Of a stretch of 64,000 bases of DNA, positions 16,762 through 27,442 are shown in pieces. The notes beneath the pieces are model-generated. The model did not search any database. It was not told the origin of the DNA and saw nothing but the letters and a program-made list of their open reading frames with translations. Source of the DNA: Acidobacteriaceae bacterium (lineage in GTDB: Bacteria; Acidobacteriota; Terriglobia; Terriglobales; Acidobacteriaceae); assembly GCA_028283655.1 (NCBI GenBank), contig JAPWKE010000001.1, positions 310,874 through 374,873 of the forward strand. Reading direction: 5' to 3'. Position 1 is the first letter of the stretch. Every line of letters begins with the position of its first letter. Position numbers and translations under genes: made by a program.

Positions 16762-19248
16762 TTACTGCAGAGGTACGTCGCGTGTCTCGCCAGCCTTCAT
16801 CACCACGCTCTTCTCCACGCCGTTTGCAAGCAGCTTGAACGTCCCGCCCTTCGCTGCATGAACTCGCAGCGAGCTCACCTTGCCGACCTTCCACGCCATG
16901 TCGAGCGAAGCTCCGCCGCGCACATGCAGCCCGCGCACCTCGCCCTCGCTCCACTCCTTCGGCAGAGCAGGCAGCAGCGTAACCTCTGCGCCGTTCGACT
17001 CCCAGCGCGACTGCACCAGCGCCTCCAGCATCCCATTGGCTGCCCCCAGGTTGCCGTCGATCTGGAAGACTCCCGGCGGATGCGTGTCCATCAAATTCGG
17101 GAACGTCGACTGCCGGAACATCACCTGCATGCTCTTGTACGCTTCCTCGCCTTCGTGCAGATGGTCCCAGTAATTGATCACCCACGCCCGCGACCACCCT
17201 GTCTGCCCGCCACCGTTTTCCAGCCTTCGCTCCAGCGTCACGCGCGCCGCTTTTGCCAGCTCAGGCGTCTTATTCACATCAATCTGCGTGCCCGGGTACA
17301 GAGCCCACAGGTGCGAAATATGCCGGTGTCCCGGAGCGTTCTCCGTGTAGTCGAGCTGCCACTCCTGCAACTGGCCAAGCTTGCCGATCTTGAACGGCGG
17401 CAGCTTCGCGCGGGCGGCTTCGAGCTTTGTCAGGAACGCCGGATCTTCTCCCAGCAGGCGCCCGGCATCGAGCGTGCGCGTCAGCAGTTCGCGAACAATT
17501 TCGACATCCATCGTCGGCGCCATCGTCAGCGAATGCACCGAGCCGTCGGCGAGTTTGTAGCGGTTCTCCGGCGAAAGCGATGGCCCTGTCACCAGGTGCC
17601 CGCTGCCATCGTCGGTCATGTAATCGAGGAAGAACAGCGACGCATCATGCAGAATCGGCCACGCTCGCGCACGTAGGAACTGCTTGTCGCCAGTGAACGC
17701 ATAGTGCTCCCACGCCTGCAACGAAAGCCACGCTCCGCCCATCGGCCAGATGCCCGCGGGGATACCATCAATCGGCTCCGCATCGCCCCACAGGTCCGTG
17801 TTGTGGTGGATCACGAAACCACGCGCACCGTAGTACTTCTGCGCCACCTGCATCCCGGTCCCACTCGTGGGCGTGCGCACCATGTCGATCAGGTTGATCA
17901 GCGGCAGCGTCGTCTCGCTCAACCCCGCAGGCTCGGCCAGCCAGTAGTTCATCTCCGTGTTCACGTTGATCGTCCACTTCGACCCCCACGGATTGCTGAT
18001 GCCCGCTGCCCAGATCCCCTGCAGGTTCGCAGGCAGCCCATCCGGCCGCGACGACGCTATCAGCAGATAGCGCGCAAAGTCGAAGTACATCTGCTGCAGT
18101 CCAAGGTCTTCTTCGCCCCCGCTCACACGCTTTACGCGCTCATCCGTTGGCATCGCATCCAGCGTTGCGTCCGCTCCGCCAAGCCGCAGAGACATATCCC
18201 CAAACACCGGCTGATACACCGCAAGCTGCGCTTTCAGCAGATCGCCAAAGCTCTTCTTCGACGCTGTCATCAGCACGCGATCGCACTGCACCTGAGGGTC
18301 GCCGCCCGCAAACGGCCCACCTTTGAAGTCGGTCGCGGCAGCTACCAGCACGACAACCTCGTCGGCATTGGTTACGACAATTTCTTTACCCTCGGTCGCC
18401 ACGGTGCCGCCCTGCGCCAACACCTTTGCTTCGCCTGCAAAGTGAATCTGCCCCTGGTGCTCCGGGCCTTCATGCAGAACCAGCGCATCGTTACCGTGTG
18501 CTTCTACGGCAAAGTCCTCCGGACGATCCATGCTCATCCGGAAGCTGATTGCACCCTTATGATTCGCGCGAAAGCGAACGGCGATCACTTCATCCGGCCG
18601 GGAGGCAAAGACTTCGCGTGTGTACTGCACGCCGTTCGCCGTATACCTTGTGCTGGCCACACCGGTACGAAGATCCAGATCGCGGCGATATCCGCTCACG
18701 GCCTCTTCTTTGGGCGTCCGAAAGTACAGGTCGCCCAGCGTGCTGTACCCCGGCATCCTGCGCGGAATCGCGAGCATCTTCTCCGCTGCCAGCTTCTCGG
18801 CTTCGGCGATCATCGCGCCGTCCGTCCCCTTTGACTCCAGCAGCAGCTTCCGCACCTGCTCGAAGCCCTCATACCCTTGCGGGTTCAGGCGATTCATCCG
18901 CTCGCCCTGCCACAGCGAAGACTCGTTCAACTGCAGATGCTCATCCGCGCCCGAGCTCTGGCTGCCATCCATCAGAGCAGCGTTTTTCTTCTCGTCCTGC
19001 AGATCGCCGTTGTTGGCCCCATTGTTCGCGCCGGTGTTGGCTCCGCCAAAGACCATCGCCCCCAGGCGTCCATTGCCCACCGGCAGAGCATGGTCCCAGA
19101 TCGGGGCAGGCGCGCGATACCACAGCACATCCTGCGTCGCTACTACTTGCAACGGTTTCGCATTCTTCTGCTGCGCCAGCAACGCTGCTCCGCAGAGCAT
19201 GCACAGGCTGATATACGAGGAAATATGTCGCGTGGGGCGCTTGATCAT
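16762..19248 (-). CDS. Glycoside hydrolase family 95 (alpha-L-fucosidase type)
   Basis: Secreted enzyme expected to remove alpha-1,2-linked fucose. A signal-like segment (SSYISLCMLCGAALLAQ) follows the chosen ATG at 19248; an ATG at 19290 would add 14 residues. The N-terminal domain has LPVGNGRLGAMVFGG and LQLNESSLW. The catalytic (alpha/alpha)6 barrel has TINVNTEMNYW (paired Asn), SPENRY (Glu acid) and QIDGNLGA (Asp), matching residues known in family 95. An Asn/Gly/Ala-rich insertion of about 33 residues (GANNGANNGDLQDEKKN) splits the first conserved block. Confidence 0.93.
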   Translation of the reverse strand: MIKRPTRHISSYISLCMLCGAALLAQQKNAKPLQVVATQDVLWYRAPAPIWDHALPVGNGRLGAMVFGGANTGANNGANNGDLQDEKKNAALMDGSQSSGADEHLQLNESSLWQGERMNRLNPQGYEGFEQVRKLLLESKGTDGAMIAEAEKLAAEKMLAIPRRMPGYSTLGDLYFRTPKEEAVSGYRRDLDLRTGVASTRYTANGVQYTREVFASRPDEVIAVRFRANHKGAISFRMSMDRPEDFAVEAHGNDALVLHEGPEHQGQIHFAGEAKVLAQGGTVATEGKEIVVTNADEVVVLVAAATDFKGGPFAGGDPQVQCDRVLMTASKKSFGDLLKAQLAVYQPVFGDMSLRLGGADATLDAMPTDERVKRVSGGEEDLGLQQMYFDFARYLLIASSRPDGLPANLQGIWAAGISNPWGSKWTINVNTEMNYWLAEPAGLSETTLPLINLIDMVRTPTSGTGMQVAQKYYGARGFVIHHNTDLWGDAEPIDGIPAGIWPMGGAWLSLQAWEHYAFTGDKQFLRARAWPILHDASLFFLDYMTDDGSGHLVTGPSLSPENRYKLADGSVHSLTMAPTMDVEIVRELLTRTLDAGRLLGEDPAFLTKLEAARAKLPPFKIGKLGQLQEWQLDYTENAPGHRHISHLWALYPGTQIDVNKTPELAKAARVTLERRLENGGGQTGWSRAWVINYWDHLHEGEEAYKSMQVMFRQSTFPNLMDTHPPGVFQIDGNLGAANGMLEALVQSRWESNGAEVTLLPALPKEWSEGEVRGLHVRGGASLDMAWKVGKVSSLRVHAAKGGTFKLLANGVEKSVVMKAGETRDVPLQ

Positions 19249-19385
19249 AGTTTTTATCCGCGATAACGCTATATCACTGGCAATAGGCATGACAACCGCA
19301 AGCTCTCTCGCTCGAACAATTCCTCTTAGGCAAAACGACCACCCGTAAAATAGGGAAGAGTCTGCCGCGCAGAACTTTTACCGCC

Positions 19386-20126
19386 ATGTATACCGTTGCC
19401 GCCTACTACCGCTTCTTCGCACTCCCCAACCCCGCAGCCCTGCGTGAGGAGCTTCATGCCACCTTCGCCGGCACGGACCTTCTGGGCACAACGCTGCTTG
19501 CCCCCGAAGGCATCAACGGCACGATGGCCGCCTCGGCGGAAACCATCGACAGGCTGCTGACCTTCCTCAGCGAGCGCACCGGCCTCGACCGCGCCGAGGT
19601 CAAGTTCTCCACCTCGGACGCCGCGCCCTTCCGCCGCCTCAAGTTCAAGCTCAAGCGCGAGATCATCACCTTCCGCGCCGACGCGCCTGTCGATCCCAAC
19701 CGCCCCGGCACCTACGTCGAGCCGCAGCAGTGGAACGACCTGCTCGCCGACCCGGAAGTGCTTCTGCTCGACACGCGCAACACCTACGAGACCGAGATCG
19801 GCACCTTCTCCGGCGCGACCGCACCGCCGCTCGACACCTTCTCCGACTTCGCTGCCTACGTGCGCGAAAATCTCGACCCCGAAAAGCACCGCAAGGTCGC
19901 CATGTTCTGCACCGGCGGCATCCGCTGCGAAAAGGCTTCGGCATTCATGCTCCAGCAGGGGTTCCCGGAGGTCTTTCATCTCCGCGGCGGCATCCTGCGC
20001 TACCTCGAGCAGGTGCCGGAAGAGCAGAGCCAATGGCTCGGCGAGTGCTACATCTTTGACGAGCGCGTCTCCGTCGGCTCCCGGGACCTCCGTCCCGACT
20101 CCGACGCTGAGGGCAACGTAAAATAA
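19386..20126 (+). CDS. trhO: tRNA uridine(34) hydroxylase, rhodanese family
   Basis: TrhO (YceA) hydroxylates U34 of some tRNAs on the way to 5-oxyacetyl derivatives. The N-terminal domain has LLAPEGINGTMA and VKFSTSDAAPFRRLKFKLKREI; the rhodanese domain has LLLDTRNTYETEIGTF and the active-site loop CTGGIRCEKAS. At 246 residues it is shorter than the ~300-350 usual for the family. It ends soon after ECYIFDERVSV and lacks the C-terminal Cys pairs of the typical zinc-binding tail. argG follows after 48 nt, with a weak hairpin (atcagc/gctgat, 20137-20153) in the gap. Confidence 0.88.
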   Translation: MYTVAAYYRFFALPNPAALREELHATFAGTDLLGTTLLAPEGINGTMAASAETIDRLLTFLSERTGLDRAEVKFSTSDAAPFRRLKFKLKREIITFRADAPVDPNRPGTYVEPQQWNDLLADPEVLLLDTRNTYETEIGTFSGATAPPLDTFSDFAAYVRENLDPEKHRKVAMFCTGGIRCEKASAFMLQQGFPEVFHLRGGILRYLEQVPEEQSQWLGECYIFDERVSVGSRDLRPDSDAEGNVK

Positions 20127-21512
<1,386 letters not shown>

Positions 21513-21534
21513 TTTGCTCCGCATCAGCATCAAG

Positions 21535-21562
21535 ACGGTCAGCTTCGGCTGACCGTTTTTTT
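21535..21562 (+). terminator. Rho-independent terminator of argG
   Basis: acggtcagc and gctgaccgt pair around a TTCG tetraloop, followed by seven T residues. Confidence 0.95.
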
Positions 21563-21640
21563 GTCATGAGCTGCATTCCTTTTCCTCTGGACAACGTTTG
21601 TCTGGTAGAACCGAAATAACTTCCTGAGGCTGAGATCTAC

Positions 21641-23200
21641 GTGAATCGGAAAAGTACGATCGCTGGAGCTGTCATTCTGGCTGTTTTGGCCGCGGTGTTG
21701 CCGCTTTCTGTCAGCTACTACATCAGCCGCACGCACTCCATCGAAGCCGAACAACGTCACCTCACCGAGTACGGCAGTTGGACCATCGAGCGTTCCAGCA
21801 TCGCTGTCAGCGACGCCATCAGCGCCCTGCATGAGATCGATGCCGCAGGCTTCAGTGACTGCTCGGAGCAGCACATCGACGCGATGCGCCTCACGGTGAT
21901 GAACCACCGCGCCATCGAAGAAGTTGGCTTCTATAAGAATGGCCTCCTCGGCTGCACCTCCTGGGGGCCCGTCACCAAGGTGATCGCCCAACGGCCCGCT
22001 GATTACCAGACCGCCGACGGCATCCGCGTCAACATGCGCATTCACCCGGCTGTCAGCAAAGGCCATCCGGTCATCGCGTTTGAGTATAAGAATCACAACG
22101 TTCTCGTCGACCCCAGCCGTCTCGTCGATGTACTCGTCGACAACAACATGTCGCTCGCGCTTGCCAACGACCGCGGCGACGTTCTGGCAACCCTCAACAA
22201 CCCCGACCCCGCCTTGCTGAAGAAGGCTCTTAGTACAAACGGCAGCGGCTCTACACGCGACTATCTCTACGCCACCTACCGTGTTCCCGGCTGGGTCGCG
22301 ATTGCTGCCGAGCGCCAAGACTACGCATTTGCCGGCTTCCGTCGCCAGCGGAACTACATGCTGCCGATCGCTATTCTTCTTGCTTGCATCATGATTGCGG
22401 CCATCGTTCTGGTCCTTCGCCGTCGGCTTTCACCTCTTGCCGAACTCGAAATCGCGGTTCGCAAGCGGGAGTTCATCAACCACTACCAGCCGATTATGGA
22501 GCTCGCCACCGGCCGTTGCATCGGCGCAGAAGCCCTCGTGCGCTGGCGTCGCCCCGACGGCAGTCTCACGCCGCCGAACTTCTTCATCCCGCTCGCCGAA
22601 GAGAGCGGCCTCATCCGTGAGATCACCGACCAGCTGATCCAACTGGCCATCGACGAGATGCACGCCGCTCTTTCGGCAGACCCCGAGATGCACATCGCCA
22701 TCAATCTCTGCGCCGCAGACATCGAAACCGGCCGCCCGCTGGAAAGCCTGGCGCTGGCGCTCGCGGCAAGAAGATTGCCCACAAGCTCCATCTGGCTCGA
22801 AGCCACCGAGCGCGGTTTTATCCACGCAGACGAAGCTCGTGAATCGCTTGGCCGCGCGCAGAAGGCTGGCCATCCTATCGCCATCGACGACTTCGGAACC
22901 GGCTACTCGAGCCTGGGCCTACTGCACTCGCTTCCACTCGACGTGCTGAAGATCGACAAATCCTTCGTCGACGCCATTGGCACAGACTCCGCCTCCAGCA
23001 CCGTGACCGGGCATATCATCGACATCGCTCGCCAGCTCGATCTTGAAGTCGTAGCCGAAGGCATCGAGCAACAGCAGCAGGCAGACTACCTGCGCTCCCA
23101 CGGTGTTCGCTACGGACAGGGCTGGCTCTTTGCCAAAGCCATGCCTCGTGACGAGTTCCTGGCCTTCTACGGCAAGCACCGCCGGGCGTCTGCGGCATAA
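21641..23200 (+). CDS. CSS-domain EAL phosphodiesterase (c-di-GMP)
   Basis: Membrane c-di-GMP phosphodiesterase of 519 residues with a GTG start. TM1 (IAGAVILAVLAAVLPLSV) and TM2 (MLPIAILLACIMIAAIVLVL) bracket a periplasmic CSS domain with DCSEQ (Cys74) and GCTSWG (Cys105). In known CSS-EAL enzymes a periplasmic disulfide controls activity. The EAL domain keeps all catalytic motifs: EALVRWRRPDG, INLCAADIE, WLEATERGF, IDDFGTGYSSL, LKIDKSFVD, VAEGIEQ and GQGWLFAKAM. It is therefore expected to hydrolyse c-di-GMP. No cyclase domain is present. Confidence 0.92.
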   Translation: MNRKSTIAGAVILAVLAAVLPLSVSYYISRTHSIEAEQRHLTEYGSWTIERSSIAVSDAISALHEIDAAGFSDCSEQHIDAMRLTVMNHRAIEEVGFYKNGLLGCTSWGPVTKVIAQRPADYQTADGIRVNMRIHPAVSKGHPVIAFEYKNHNVLVDPSRLVDVLVDNNMSLALANDRGDVLATLNNPDPALLKKALSTNGSGSTRDYLYATYRVPGWVAIAAERQDYAFAGFRRQRNYMLPIAILLACIMIAAIVLVLRRRLSPLAELEIAVRKREFINHYQPIMELATGRCIGAEALVRWRRPDGSLTPPNFFIPLAEESGLIREITDQLIQLAIDEMHAALSADPEMHIAINLCAADIETGRPLESLALALAARRLPTSSIWLEATERGFIHADEARESLGRAQKAGHPIAIDDFGTGYSSLGLLHSLPLDVLKIDKSFVDAIGTDSASSTVTGHIIDIARQLDLEVVAEGIEQQQQADYLRSHGVRYGQGWLFAKAMPRDEFLAFYGKHRRASAA

Positions 23201-23213
23201 AGTTGCAAGTCTG

Positions 23214-23447
23214 CTACTCGCGTTCCTGTTGCAGCGCCCACCACACGCCCGCAGCAATTTGCCCTGCGCCGATCGCGCGAGTCAACCCCGGCCGTTTCGC
23301 AAGCCACTTCATGGAACGCCGCCAAACCTGCGGACCCTTGTTCCATGCCGTCGCGTCCGTCTCCGGATGGATCAGCGCCATCACGCCATCGCCGATCAGT
23401 ACCATCGCCGCAAAATGTTTCGTTCGTTTTGGATCAGTCAGCCACAT
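23214..23447 (-). CDS. Small hypothetical membrane-associated protein
   Basis: A 77-residue protein starting [12 protein letters not shown]. It has a hydrophobic stretch ([14 protein letters not shown]) near the start and a second weak one ([15 protein letters not shown]) near the end, joined by a basic segment ([14 protein letters not shown]). A longer frame to 23513 begins with an atypical Arg-rich stretch. It lies in the gap between the EAL gene and trpG, on the opposite strand. I do not recognise a family. Confidence 0.5.
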   Translation of the reverse strand: MWLTDPKRTKHFAAMVLIGDGVMALIHPETDATAWNKGPQVWRRSMKWLAKRPGLTRAIGAGQIAAGVWWALQQERE

Positions 23448-23524
23448 GCTTAGGTAGGACTCTGGCTTGGCCTGCGTCGTTGCCCTGCGCGATTCACATC
23501 GCCGCGCATACAATCAAAACTGCG

Positions 23525-24133
23525 ATGGTCTTTGTTCTCGATAATTACGACAGCTTCACCTACAACCTCGTGCAGTACATCGGCGAACTTGCGCCCGGCG
23601 AAGAGATCGTCGTCAAACGCAACGATGAGCTCACGCCCGACGAAGTCATCGCTCTGCACCCGGACCGCATCCTGCTTTCGCCCGGCCCCTGCACCCCGCA
23701 GGACGCAGGCATCCTGATCCCTCTGCTCCAGCGCCTCGCAGAGCTGCCAAAGAAGCAGCAGATCCCCACGCTCGGCGTCTGCCTTGGCCACCAGGCCATC
23801 GGCGCAGCCTTCGGCGGAGACGTCGTCCGCGCCCCGAACCTCATGCACGGCAAGGTCTCGCAGGTAGAGCACAACAAGAAGGGCGTCTTCGCGGGCATCC
23901 CTCAGCCCATGACCTGCACGCGTTACCACTCCCTCATCGTGCGTGAAGATACGCTGCCGGACGTGCTCGAAGTCACCGCTCGCGTCGCCGCCGACGGCAC
24001 AGCCGCCGACCCCGGCACGATCATGGCTCTCCGCCACAAAACGCTGCCGATCGAAGGCGTCCAGTTTCACCCGGAGTCCGTCCTCACGGACCACGGCAAG
24101 CAGCTCATCGCCAACTTCCTCAAGCAGAAGTAA
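23525..24133 (+). CDS. trpG: Anthranilate/aminodeoxychorismate synthase, glutamine amidotransferase subunit
   Basis: Supplies ammonia from glutamine to TrpE or PabB. The 202-residue class I amidotransferase starts [18 protein letters not shown], has the oxyanion region [12 protein letters not shown], the nucleophile Cys in [18 protein letters not shown], and the His-Glu pair in [14 protein letters not shown]. The single gene may serve both tryptophan and folate synthesis, since trpE lies 10 kb upstream and no pabB is in the window. Confidence 0.93.
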   Translation: MVFVLDNYDSFTYNLVQYIGELAPGEEIVVKRNDELTPDEVIALHPDRILLSPGPCTPQDAGILIPLLQRLAELPKKQQIPTLGVCLGHQAIGAAFGGDVVRAPNLMHGKVSQVEHNKKGVFAGIPQPMTCTRYHSLIVREDTLPDVLEVTARVAADGTAADPGTIMALRHKTLPIEGVQFHPESVLTDHGKQLIANFLKQK

Positions 24134-24514
24134 CCTAAGCAGGGCAAGCCGAACGATTCGGCAGCGAGGGTAGTCAAAGTGGCCCGCAATTCTATGGACA
24201 CTTCGAGAAGATCCTCACCCTCTATCCAAAGCTCTCGCTGGATGCGGGTTCCTCTGAAGTCGTTTTTCACCGCCAGATCTTTCCGTAGCTATTAGCCAGG
24301 GAAGTCCCTTTCCTCCAGCGGAAGCCATCTGCTTCCACCATCAACCACACCTATCCATATCTCGGCTTCACGACATGTGGTAGCCGGATGCTTCTGCGAG
24401 CCAGCGTCCTCGTGGCGAAACGTGGCGCCCTTGGCGTCGTGGCGTCTTCTTTTCTTCTCCTCGCCACAAATCATGAGCTTCAGCCCGGTGAGGCCTCCGT
24501 TCTACACTTCTTTC
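24134..24514. other. Intergenic region, possible gene remnant
   Basis: About 380 nt between trpG and the next secreted protein. A short hairpin (gccgaa/ttcggc, 24150-24164) follows trpG without a T run. A plus-strand open stretch ending at TAG near 24288 reads FYGHFEKILTLYPKLSL and could be a leftover C-terminus, but I cannot assign it. Confidence 0.3.
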
Positions 24515-25399
24515 ATGGCCGTCGCTGCTCGAATCCTTTCTTTCTGCCTCTTCACCTGCGTGACTGCCTCGGCCCAGCAACCCATGGGAACCATGAAACT
24601 TTCGGACGCCACACTCACCGGCTCCATGCAGGTACAGGGCACGCGCGCCGTTCTTCTTTCCAGCACCAACATCACCGCGCTTGACCACACCGCTCCCATC
24701 ACGCTCTCGCGCGGAGGTCAGTTGCTTGTATGCACCACCTCGCAGCTTCATCTCTTCCATAGCGGAGCAGGGCTTGGTCTCCTCTTTGGTCTTGATCGCG
24801 GCGCACTCGAACTACGGACGTTTTCGAACCCGAAGGACGTCGTCTTCACGCCCGATATTCGCTTCACCACCGTCTCTCCCGGTAGCCTCGACCTCCGCCT
24901 GCGCGTCACGCGCTCCGGCGATACCTGCGTCGACAACCACGGAGCCACCTCGCCCACCCTGCTCCTCACCTCGACGTTTGGCAACGCCACCTACCGCGTC
25001 CTTCCCGGCCAACATGTCCTCTTCGAACACGGAGATCTGCACCAGGTCGTCGACCGCGAACGCTCCAACTGTGGCTGCCCGGAGACCGCGCCTTCCCGCC
25101 CGTTGCCACCAAACGCCACCGCGGCCGAACGTGCTGCGGCTGAGCACCCGTTCCCCGAGGCCGAAAGCCAGGACCTTACCGCCTCCCCTCAGAACCCCGC
25201 GGCCTACAGCCGGGCCCCGAACACCGCCATTCTCAGTTACGACGCCAACGATCCGTTCACCGGCAAAGCCGTGCAGCCCGATGCGCCAGCGACCGCCGCG
25301 CCAGCGCCAGCCCCGGCGGCACCCCCACCCCCGCCCCCTTCGTACAATTTCTTCCACGTCGTCGGCCGCTTCTTCAAGCGCCTCTTCAGCCAGGACTAG
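24515..25399 (+). CDS. Hypothetical secreted protein with Pro/Ala-rich tail
   Basis: From the ATG at 24515 the protein has 294 residues. A signal peptide (AARILSFCLFTCVTASAQ) is followed by a beta-rich domain (LSDATLTGSMQVQGTRAVLL, ITLSRGGQLLVCTTS, GALELRTFSNPKDVVFTPD) that resembles FecR-like or adhesin beta sheets. A disordered Pro/Ala-rich region (ATAAPAPAPAAPPPPPPS) precedes a basic amphipathic end, FFHVVGRFFKRLFSQD. An upstream ATG at 24473 is possible. It ends 81 nt before glmS. Function unknown. Confidence 0.6.
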   Translation: MAVAARILSFCLFTCVTASAQQPMGTMKLSDATLTGSMQVQGTRAVLLSSTNITALDHTAPITLSRGGQLLVCTTSQLHLFHSGAGLGLLFGLDRGALELRTFSNPKDVVFTPDIRFTTVSPGSLDLRLRVTRSGDTCVDNHGATSPTLLLTSTFGNATYRVLPGQHVLFEHGDLHQVVDRERSNCGCPETAPSRPLPPNATAAERAAAEHPFPEAESQDLTASPQNPAAYSRAPNTAILSYDANDPFTGKAVQPDAPATAAPAPAPAAPPPPPPSYNFFHVVGRFFKRLFSQD

Positions 25400-25480
25400 A
25401 CCGCTCTCGCCATTCCGCGCAACATCCTCACCGCACTTGCATCTACACTCCAAGAGACAGTTAGGAGTCGCCCCAAACAT

Positions 25481-27430
25481 ATGTGCGGAATCGTCGGATA
25501 CATCGGTCCCAAGGCTTGCGTCCCCGTAATCATGGAAGGCCTCGCGCGCCTCGAATACCGCGGCTATGACTCCGCAGGTATCGCCGTCGCTGGCGGCGGC
25601 CACCCGCTGCAGCTTCGCCGCGCTCCCGGCAAACTCCGCAACCTCGACGCCATCCTCGCCAAGGACCCCGTCGAAGGCACCTATGGCATCGGCCACACCC
25701 GTTGGGCCACGCACGGCCGCCCCACTGAAGAGAACGCCCACCCGCACCGCGACGGCACCGGCACCCTCGTCGTCGTGCACAACGGCATCGTCGAAAACTA
25801 CCTGAAGCTCAAGAACGAACTCATCGCCAAGGGCCACAAGTTCACGTCGGAAACCGACACCGAGATTATCGCCCACGTCATCCAGGACGAACTCGAACTC
25901 GCTGCGGGTATGCCGCCGCGTCTCACCAACACCGACGCTGCTGACTCCAACACCTCGCAGGCCGTCATCATGGGCCAGCTTCCCCAGAGCCTCTCGCTCG
26001 AAGAAGCCGTTCGCCGCGCCGTCAAGCGCCTCACCGGAGCCTTCGCCATCGGCGTCCTCTCCGCCGCCGAGCCAGACAAGATGGTCGCCGCCCGCATGGG
26101 CCCGCCCGCAGTCCTCGGCCTCGGCGATGGTGAGTACTTCCTCGCCTCCGACGTCCCCGGCATCCTCCACCACACCCGCGACATTTACTTCCTGCAGGAC
26201 GGCGAAGTCGCCGTCCTCACCAAGCAGGGCATCACCCTCACCGACTTCGACGCCCAGCCCAAGCCCCTCACCCCGCAGCGCATCACCTGGGACCCCATCC
26301 AGGCCGAAAAAGCTGGCTACAAGCACTTCATGCTCAAGGAGATCAACGAGCAGCCGCGTGCCGTCCGCGACACCACCCTCGGCCGCGTCTCGCTCGACAC
26401 CGGCAAGGTCTTCCTGCCCGACATGAAGATCACCGACGACGAGTTCCGCTCTGCCACCGGCATCACCATCGCAGCCTGCGGCACCTCGTGGCACGCCGGC
26501 CTCGCCGGCAAGTTCATGATCGAACGACTCGCTCGAATGCCCGTGGATGTTGACTATGCGAGTGAGTATCGGTATCGGGATCCGATTCCAGATGCTACGA
26601 ATCTGGGCTTGCTGATTACGCAGTCGGGAGAGACGGCGGATACCATTGCGGCGCAGCTGGAGCTGATTGCCAAGGGCTCTAAGACGCTTGCTATCTGCAA
26701 TGTAGTCGGTTCGGCGGTGACGCGGCTGGCGGCTGGAGTGATCACGACGAACGCTGGTCCGGAGATCGGAGTGGCGTCAACGAAAGCTTTCACCGGGCAG
26801 CTTACGGCGCTGTTTACGCTCGCTTTGCACCTCGCACAGGTGCGAAATACGGTCAATTCTGCAGAAAGCCTGCATCTGGTAACCGAACTTTCGCACGTTC
26901 CTGGCAAGATTGAAACGATTTTACGCACGGTTGACGATCAGTGCTGCGAGCTGGCCAAGCACTTTTCCAACGCCCGGGACTTCCTCTTTCTGGGCCGTGG
27001 CATCCACTACCCGATCGCCCTTGAGGGGGCGCTCAAGCTGAAGGAAATCTCCTACATCCACGCCGAAGGCTACCCCGCCGGCGAAATGAAACACGGCCCC
27101 AACGCCCTGATCGATGAATCCCTGCCTGTCGTGTGTATTGCGACTCAGGACCCGAACGACGCCAGCTCCGTCCTCAAGTACGAAAAGACCCTCTCGAACA
27201 TCCAGGAAGTCACGGCCCGCTCCGGCCGCGTCATCGCAATCGCGATCGAGGGTGACGACCACATCTCCCAGCTAGTCGAACACGTCATCTACATCCCCCA
27301 GAGCCACGAGCTGCTACTCCCGATTTTGGAGGTCGTCCCGCTTCAGTTGCTGGCATATCACATCGCTGTGCGTAGAGGCTGCGATGTTGACCAGCCGAGG
27401 AATCTGGCGAAGAGTGTGACGGTGGAGTAG
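25481..27430 (+). CDS. glmS: Glutamine-fructose-6-phosphate aminotransferase (isomerising)
   Basis: Makes glucosamine-6-phosphate from fructose-6-phosphate and glutamine. The glutaminase domain starts at Cys2 (MCGIVGYIG) with [11 protein letters not shown] and GHTRWATHG. Two SIS domains follow with [21 protein letters not shown] and the C-terminal [11 protein letters not shown]. It is about 40 residues longer than E. coli GlmS because of an insertion near residues 141-170 ([16 protein letters not shown]). Residues about 347-490 are encoded with G/T-ending codons while both flanks use C-ending codons, suggesting a recombinant allele. Only 81 nt lie upstream, with TAGGAG as RBS and no room for a glmS ribozyme. 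Confidence 0.97.
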   Translation: MCGIVGYIGPKACVPVIMEGLARLEYRGYDSAGIAVAGGGHPLQLRRAPGKLRNLDAILAKDPVEGTYGIGHTRWATHGRPTEENAHPHRDGTGTLVVVHNGIVENYLKLKNELIAKGHKFTSETDTEIIAHVIQDELELAAGMPPRLTNTDAADSNTSQAVIMGQLPQSLSLEEAVRRAVKRLTGAFAIGVLSAAEPDKMVAARMGPPAVLGLGDGEYFLASDVPGILHHTRDIYFLQDGEVAVLTKQGITLTDFDAQPKPLTPQRITWDPIQAEKAGYKHFMLKEINEQPRAVRDTTLGRVSLDTGKVFLPDMKITDDEFRSATGITIAACGTSWHAGLAGKFMIERLARMPVDVDYASEYRYRDPIPDATNLGLLITQSGETADTIAAQLELIAKGSKTLAICNVVGSAVTRLAAGVITTNAGPEIGVASTKAFTGQLTALFTLALHLAQVRNTVNSAESLHLVTELSHVPGKIETILRTVDDQCCELAKHFSNARDFLFLGRGIHYPIALEGALKLKEISYIHAEGYPAGEMKHGPNALIDESLPVVCIATQDPNDASSVLKYEKTLSNIQEVTARSGRVIAIAIEGDDHISQLVEHVIYIPQSHELLLPILEVVPLQLLAYHIAVRRGCDVDQPRNLAKSVTVE

Positions 27431-27442
27431 GCTTAATTCGTT

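Noticed and set aside
24178..24290. Short plus-strand frame FYGHFEKILTLYPKLSL
   Set aside because: No start codon or family match; noted only as a possible remnant.
25400..25480. glmS ribozyme
   Set aside because: Only 81 nt separate the previous stop from glmS, too short, and no ribozyme core is visible.
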